From contig NZ_CP073104.1 of assembly GCF_018138145.1 (NCBI RefSeq), positions 248,001-312,000 on the forward strand: a DNA stretch of 64,000 nucleotides. Direction: 5' to 3'. The position numbers were made by a program, and so were the translations under genes. Origin of the DNA: Pseudomonas sp. SCA2728.1_7 (GTDB taxonomy: Bacteria; Pseudomonadota; Gammaproteobacteria; Pseudomonadales; Pseudomonadaceae). Position 1 is the first letter of the stretch, and each line of letters opens with the position of its first letter. The notes under the pieces were generated by a model. It was not told the DNA's origin, did no database searches, and saw only the letters and a program-made list of their open reading frames with translations. This document shows, in pieces, positions 61,081-64,000 of this stretch.

Positions 61081-61731
61081 TTAATGCCGACTGACCTGCT
61101 TGAGCCAGTTCCAGAAGGGGTCGTTCGATTCGCTCACATCCATGCACTCTGTACCGCCGACCAGATCCGCTGCTCGCGCCGGTATGCCCAGCCCGAGCGT
61201 TCGCTCGACGTGGCTTCGCAACAGAAGAGGCGGTGGAGGGTAATCGTCTCCGGCGCATTCTTTTTCGCGTACTTCATCCGGGGTCAGTTGAAACTGCTCC
61301 GGCCAGCAGAGCTCGTCGTAACCGATAGCCAACAGCCTCAACAAGTCTTCAATCGTGTCGGTCAGGACGCAAAGCATCGTTGACCCTGAACCTGATCCCA
61401 GATGGACGAATCGCTGTTGCCCGCTGTCGTCCAGCCACAGCCCGGCCCCGGAGCCGTCCCCACCGGTTCTGAGGAACAGGGTCAGGCGCTGGTTTACGTC
61501 AGGGTCATTGCTGTTAGTCCAGCGGGCGGTGTCGGCAGGTACTGGCAGGTAAAAAGCGGTTGTCGCCACATCGCTGTGTGCAGGGTCAGGATGCAGCGTC
61601 ATATAGCGCGTGCCATCGCGGTGACTGCGCACGCAGCCATGTTCTTCCAACAACTCAAGTGCTTGGCGAAGGCGTGCGGGCATTGGATTGCCCGCAGGGA
61701 AAGCGGCCGCCATTTCATCGGTGAAGTTCAT
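61081..61731 (-). CDS. SMI1/KNR4 (SUKH)-like protein
   Basis: A 216-residue protein. LTDTIEDLLRLLAIGYDELCWPEQFQLTPDE is typical of the SUKH/SMI1-KNR4 fold, which is common in immunity proteins. The front half (RYMTLHPDPAHSDVATTAFYLPVPADTARW) is less typical. It is followed in the same direction by the DUF695 lipoprotein gene. Immunity function is inference. Confidence 0.6.
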   Translation of the reverse strand: MNFTDEMAAAFPAGNPMPARLRQALELLEEHGCVRSHRDGTRYMTLHPDPAHSDVATTAFYLPVPADTARWTNSNDPDVNQRLTLFLRTGGDGSGAGLWLDDSGQQRFVHLGSGSGSTMLCVLTDTIEDLLRLLAIGYDELCWPEQFQLTPDEVREKECAGDDYPPPPLLLRSHVERTLGLGIPARAADLVGGTECMDVSESNDPFWNWLKQVSRH

Positions 61732-61821
61732 TCATTTCCTGACTTGGTGGGCATTGTAGAGGGTTGCGTGCCGGTTCAAACGTCGTCTCGTCGAGAAGCC
61801 AAGGTCCCGGTGTACGTTCAA

Positions 61822-62613
61822 TTACGCTTTACCAAACCCCAGAAAAGAACGCAGTTTATTGCCCCACTTGCGCTCATAGAACGGCGTGGTCTCCCTGAGA
61901 AAGTAATCACTCAGGCCAGCTTCACCTTGGGACACCCGGCACAAATCAACCGGCTCGCCCTGCGGCGCGGTATCCCCGGCAACATTGCCCGCCTCACGCA
62001 TGACACGGTCAATATCGCCGTCCGCCTCGATACCCACGATCAAGTGCGGTTTTTCATCGACCGAGGTGTCATGCATCAATGCCAGAAACGCGCGCTTCAC
62101 ATTGGAATGTTTGGCTAGCAATTGCGCGAGCGAGTGGATCATTTGGGATGGGTATTCGGTGGGCTGACCGAGCAACACGTTGGTTTCTTTCTCGACCGTG
62201 CGTTGCGTGGCGGTCTGGCCAACGGCATCGGCGAGCAAATTGTGCACCTCTTGCGGGAAAAACTCTTTGCCGTACGGCGACTTCGGATTCAGACAGAGCA
62301 GGGCACCCAGTGTGATTTCGAACAACGATCGGGCGGGTATTTCGAGGTAGGACTGCTCGCTGTCGATGGACTGTTGCAGTGTTTGCAGTGACGAAAAAAA
62401 CGGGATGACCGGTGTGCCGTCCGGTTTTTGCCAATGGGCGATGCTGATGTTGCTGCCGGCTTCGAGATTGACGTGGCCGTCTGCCTCACCGGCGGTGCCG
62501 AGAATGTAAACGTTTGAATTCAACAGGGTGTTGAAAAACTCGGGACGATGTGCCGGTTCGTCGGCGGCCAGTTTGAGGCTTTTTTCCAGCAGGTTTTCTG
62601 GTTGGGTATCCAT
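61822..62613 (-). CDS. sseB: SseB family protein
   Basis: From ATG 62613, which has AGGG at good spacing (ATG 62622 is too close), the 263-residue protein has the N-terminal SseB domain: RPEFFNTLLNSNVYILGTAG, TPVIPFFSSLQTLQQSI, LEIPARSLFEITLGA, LNPKSPYGKEFFPQEVHNLL. It also has the SseB C-terminal domain (LLGQPTEYPSQMIHSLAQLLAKHSNVKRAFLALMHD). SseB raises serine tolerance in E. coli by an unknown route; family members also serve as immunity-like proteins. Confidence 0.85.
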   Translation of the reverse strand: MDTQPENLLEKSLKLAADEPAHRPEFFNTLLNSNVYILGTAGEADGHVNLEAGSNISIAHWQKPDGTPVIPFFSSLQTLQQSIDSEQSYLEIPARSLFEITLGALLCLNPKSPYGKEFFPQEVHNLLADAVGQTATQRTVEKETNVLLGQPTEYPSQMIHSLAQLLAKHSNVKRAFLALMHDTSVDEKPHLIVGIEADGDIDRVMREAGNVAGDTAPQGEPVDLCRVSQGEAGLSDYFLRETTPFYERKWGNKLRSFLGFGKA

Positions 62614-62648
62614 GGTGTTCATCCCTGACTCGGTCTAAAACAGAGCAA

Positions 62649-62713
62649 AGCGTCGATCAGTTACATCGACGCTGGTTCGACTGACGCCTTCGCGGGCAAG
62701 CCCGCTCCCACAG
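62649..62713. repeat. hairpin and single REP element
   Basis: AGCGTCGAT/ATCGACGCT (62649-62657/62665-62673) forms a hairpin, followed by a REP of the CGCGGGCAAGCCCGCTCCCA type (62691-62710). Confidence 0.7.
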
Positions 62714-62770
62714 GTTTCCGGGGCGCTCACAAAATCGCGGTACAGCGCAGATCATTGTGAAAGCTGGCTT

Positions 62771-62829
62771 GCCAGCGATGGCGGTGGGTCAGTCAACTTC
62801 CTCGGCACAGCCTATCCGCCATCGCCAGC
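62771..62829. repeat. imperfect inverted repeat (REPIN-like)
   Basis: GCCAGCGATGGCGG (62771-62784) pairs with CCGCCATCGCCAGC (62816-62829) with two mismatches. It lies after the TonB receptor gene and probably acts as a weak terminator as well. Confidence 0.65.
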
Positions 62830-62841
62830 AGGGGGAAGACG

Positions 62842-64000
62842 TCAGAGCAAACTCCACGACACCCCGACATAAACCCCCATCCCTTCACCCGGCGTAGACC
62901 GCGCGGCATCCAGGCCTTTGTCGTCATACCCCGGCGTGACCGTGGCGGCATAGTGCTTGTTGGTCAAATTACGCATATCCACCCACGTCTGCCAGTCACC
63001 CTTCGGTGCGTTGTAACCCAGCGTCGCGCCGAACAGCGCGTAAGGGTCGGCGTAGTAACTGTTGGCGTAATCCACCGCAACTTTGGACACCAGTTGCGTA
63101 TTCACCGCCGCAAAGAAGCCCTGAGGCCAGTCGTAACGCAACTCGCCCTGGTAGTAATGCATCGGCAACCCCGGCAAGCGGTTGTCACCAAAACGATCGT
63201 CATCGCGATAGTGGAAATCACTGAAGGTATACGCCTGACGCAAACTCAACTGACGGCCATCATCAGCCGACCAGAGTTTGCTGTTGAGGCTGGCTTCAAC
63301 GCCTTGGTGCACCGTGGGGCTGGCGTTGAGTTCGTACGGGGTGACGGCGTTGGCATCCGGCAACACCGAGAGCAGTTCATGCCGCACTTGCGCGTAGTAC
63401 CACGCCAGACTCCATTCGCCGACGGCGCTGTCACCACGACCGCCCAGCTCCAGCGTGGTCGCGGTCTGGTTCTGCAATTCGATCGGGTCTTTCTGCGTAC
63501 CGGTCGCAGCGCCATTGCCGGCGGGGAAGCGCACGTTGGAGCTGTAGATCAGCGACCACGGATGCGGCGCCTCAACCGAGCGGCTGAGGTTGCCGAACAC
63601 TTGCAGATCCGGGGTGATCTGGTAGCGCAGGCCGAGGCGCGGCGCGTAATCCCAGTCGTTCATGCTGGTTTTGCCGCCGCTTTGCGGGTAGGTCACAGCA
63701 CTTTCGCGGCGGGTGTAGATGGCGGCGAGGCCGGTGGTTAGCCAGAGGTCGTCGGCGATTTCCAGATCGTTGCCAAAGTGCAGAACGGTGTCCGAACCCT
63801 GATAGGTGAAGTTGCGCATGCGCGTGCCGGGCACGTAGCTGGCGGTGTTGGGCGCGGTGGGAATACGCACAAACTCGCTGGCGCCGTCGTTGGGCAGGTG
63901 TTTGGTGACGCGCAGGCCGACGTTGCTGCGGCTTTCCATGCCGAAAATCGTGTCGCGGCGTTTGTAGTCGAAGGTGCCGCTGACGTCGGTGTAGGCGACT
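62842..64000 (-). CDS. TonB-dependent receptor, C-terminal part (5' cut by window)
   Basis: The frame stays open to the window end, so the visible ~385 residues are the barrel of a larger receptor. Typical barrel segments are YAPRLGLRYQITPDLQVFGNLSRSVEAPHPW, TATTLELGGRG, GVEASLNSKLW, and MRNLTNKHYAATVTPGYDDKG near the end, with a final SWSLL. By family it takes up a ferric chelate or other nutrient with TonB energy. The start ATG at 63939 of the shorter frame is internal. Substrate unknown. Confidence 0.88.
   Translation of the reverse strand, partial: VAYTDVSGTFDYKRRDTIFGMESRSNVGLRVTKHLPNDGASEFVRIPTAPNTASYVPGTRMRNFTYQGSDTVLHFGNDLEIADDLWLTTGLAAIYTRRESAVTYPQSGGKTSMNDWDYAPRLGLRYQITPDLQVFGNLSRSVEAPHPWSLIYSSNVRFPAGNGAATGTQKDPIELQNQTATTLELGGRGDSAVGEWSLAWYYAQVRHELLSVLPDANAVTPYELNASPTVHQGVEASLNSKLWSADDGRQLSLRQAYTFSDFHYRDDDRFGDNRLPGLPMHYYQGELRYDWPQGFFAAVNTQLVSKVAVDYANSYYADPYALFGATLGYNAPKGDWQTWVDMRNLTNKHYAATVTPGYDDKGLDAARSTPGEGMGVYVGVSWSLL

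Overview
The window is chromosomal DNA from a Pseudomonas, most likely of the P. fluorescens/P. koreensis type. The grounds are the high-GC codon use, the many REP hairpins of the GTGGGAGCGAGC type, and Pseudomonas-typical families (DUF6124, DUF6555, AgcS/GabP-type permease, VgrG/Rhs modules). No rRNA, tRNA, CRISPR array, integrase or intact IS was seen. Two TonB-dependent receptors are cut by the window edges (1-1044 and 62842-64000).

Layout. 1-2.3 kb: end of a siderophore receptor, then an autotransporter relic that has lost its passenger. 2.3-7.6 kb: saccharopine-dehydrogenase-like protein, DUF2269 membrane protein, DCC thiol protein, acyltransferase, small membrane protein, and a secreted aldose-epimerase-like protein behind a LacI-family palindrome. 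7.7-8.4 kb: a DUF6124 gene with a long structured leader. 8.5-13 kb: oxidoreductase, GFA protein, DUF6555, HhH protein, and a HEAT-repeat/membrane protein pair. 13-23.5 kb: a regulatory block with an MBL hydrolase, a type-II NADH-dehydrogenase-like flavoprotein, a receiver-only regulator, a GlxA-type AraC regulator, a FixJ-type regulator and a giant pseudokinase/AAA/GAF/PAS/histidine-kinase protein. 23.8-33.3 kb: permease, P-loop kinase-like protein, thioesterase, ABC exporter, HSL-type hydrolase coupled to TspO, second DUF6555, EAL phosphodiesterase with CSS sensor. 33.3-38.5 kb: REP-rich DNA, a tyrosine-phosphatase/autotransporter fusion, AraC regulator, 2OG-Fe(II) oxygenase.

38.5-42.8 kb is an AT-rich accessory island. 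It holds an overlapping pair of unrecognised genes, an AAA ATPase with a TOPRIM/DUF4435-like C-terminus, and a small unknown gene; it looks like a candidate defence locus. 43.3-44.0 kb carries a second DUF6124 gene with a leader homologous to the first. 44-47.7 kb: small genes and a divergent TetR/MFS pair.

48-58.6 kb is an orphan type VI secretion effector island: hcp, vgrG, an Rhs protein with an HNH-like toxin tip, an overlapping immunity gene, two further DUF4265 paralogues and a short PAAR-like protein. 58.6-62.6 kb: exported protein, msrA, lipoproteins (DUF2059-like, DUF695), a SUKH-like protein and SseB.

The strongest unexplained signal is the DUF6124 leader RNA (8053-8360 and 43678-43987, minus strand). 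The two copies differ by compensatory base changes in at least two helices. A CUACYAA segment is complementary to two separate UUURGUAG segments, one upstream and one downstream, and all three changed together between the copies. This suggests a kissing-loop or switching regulatory RNA.
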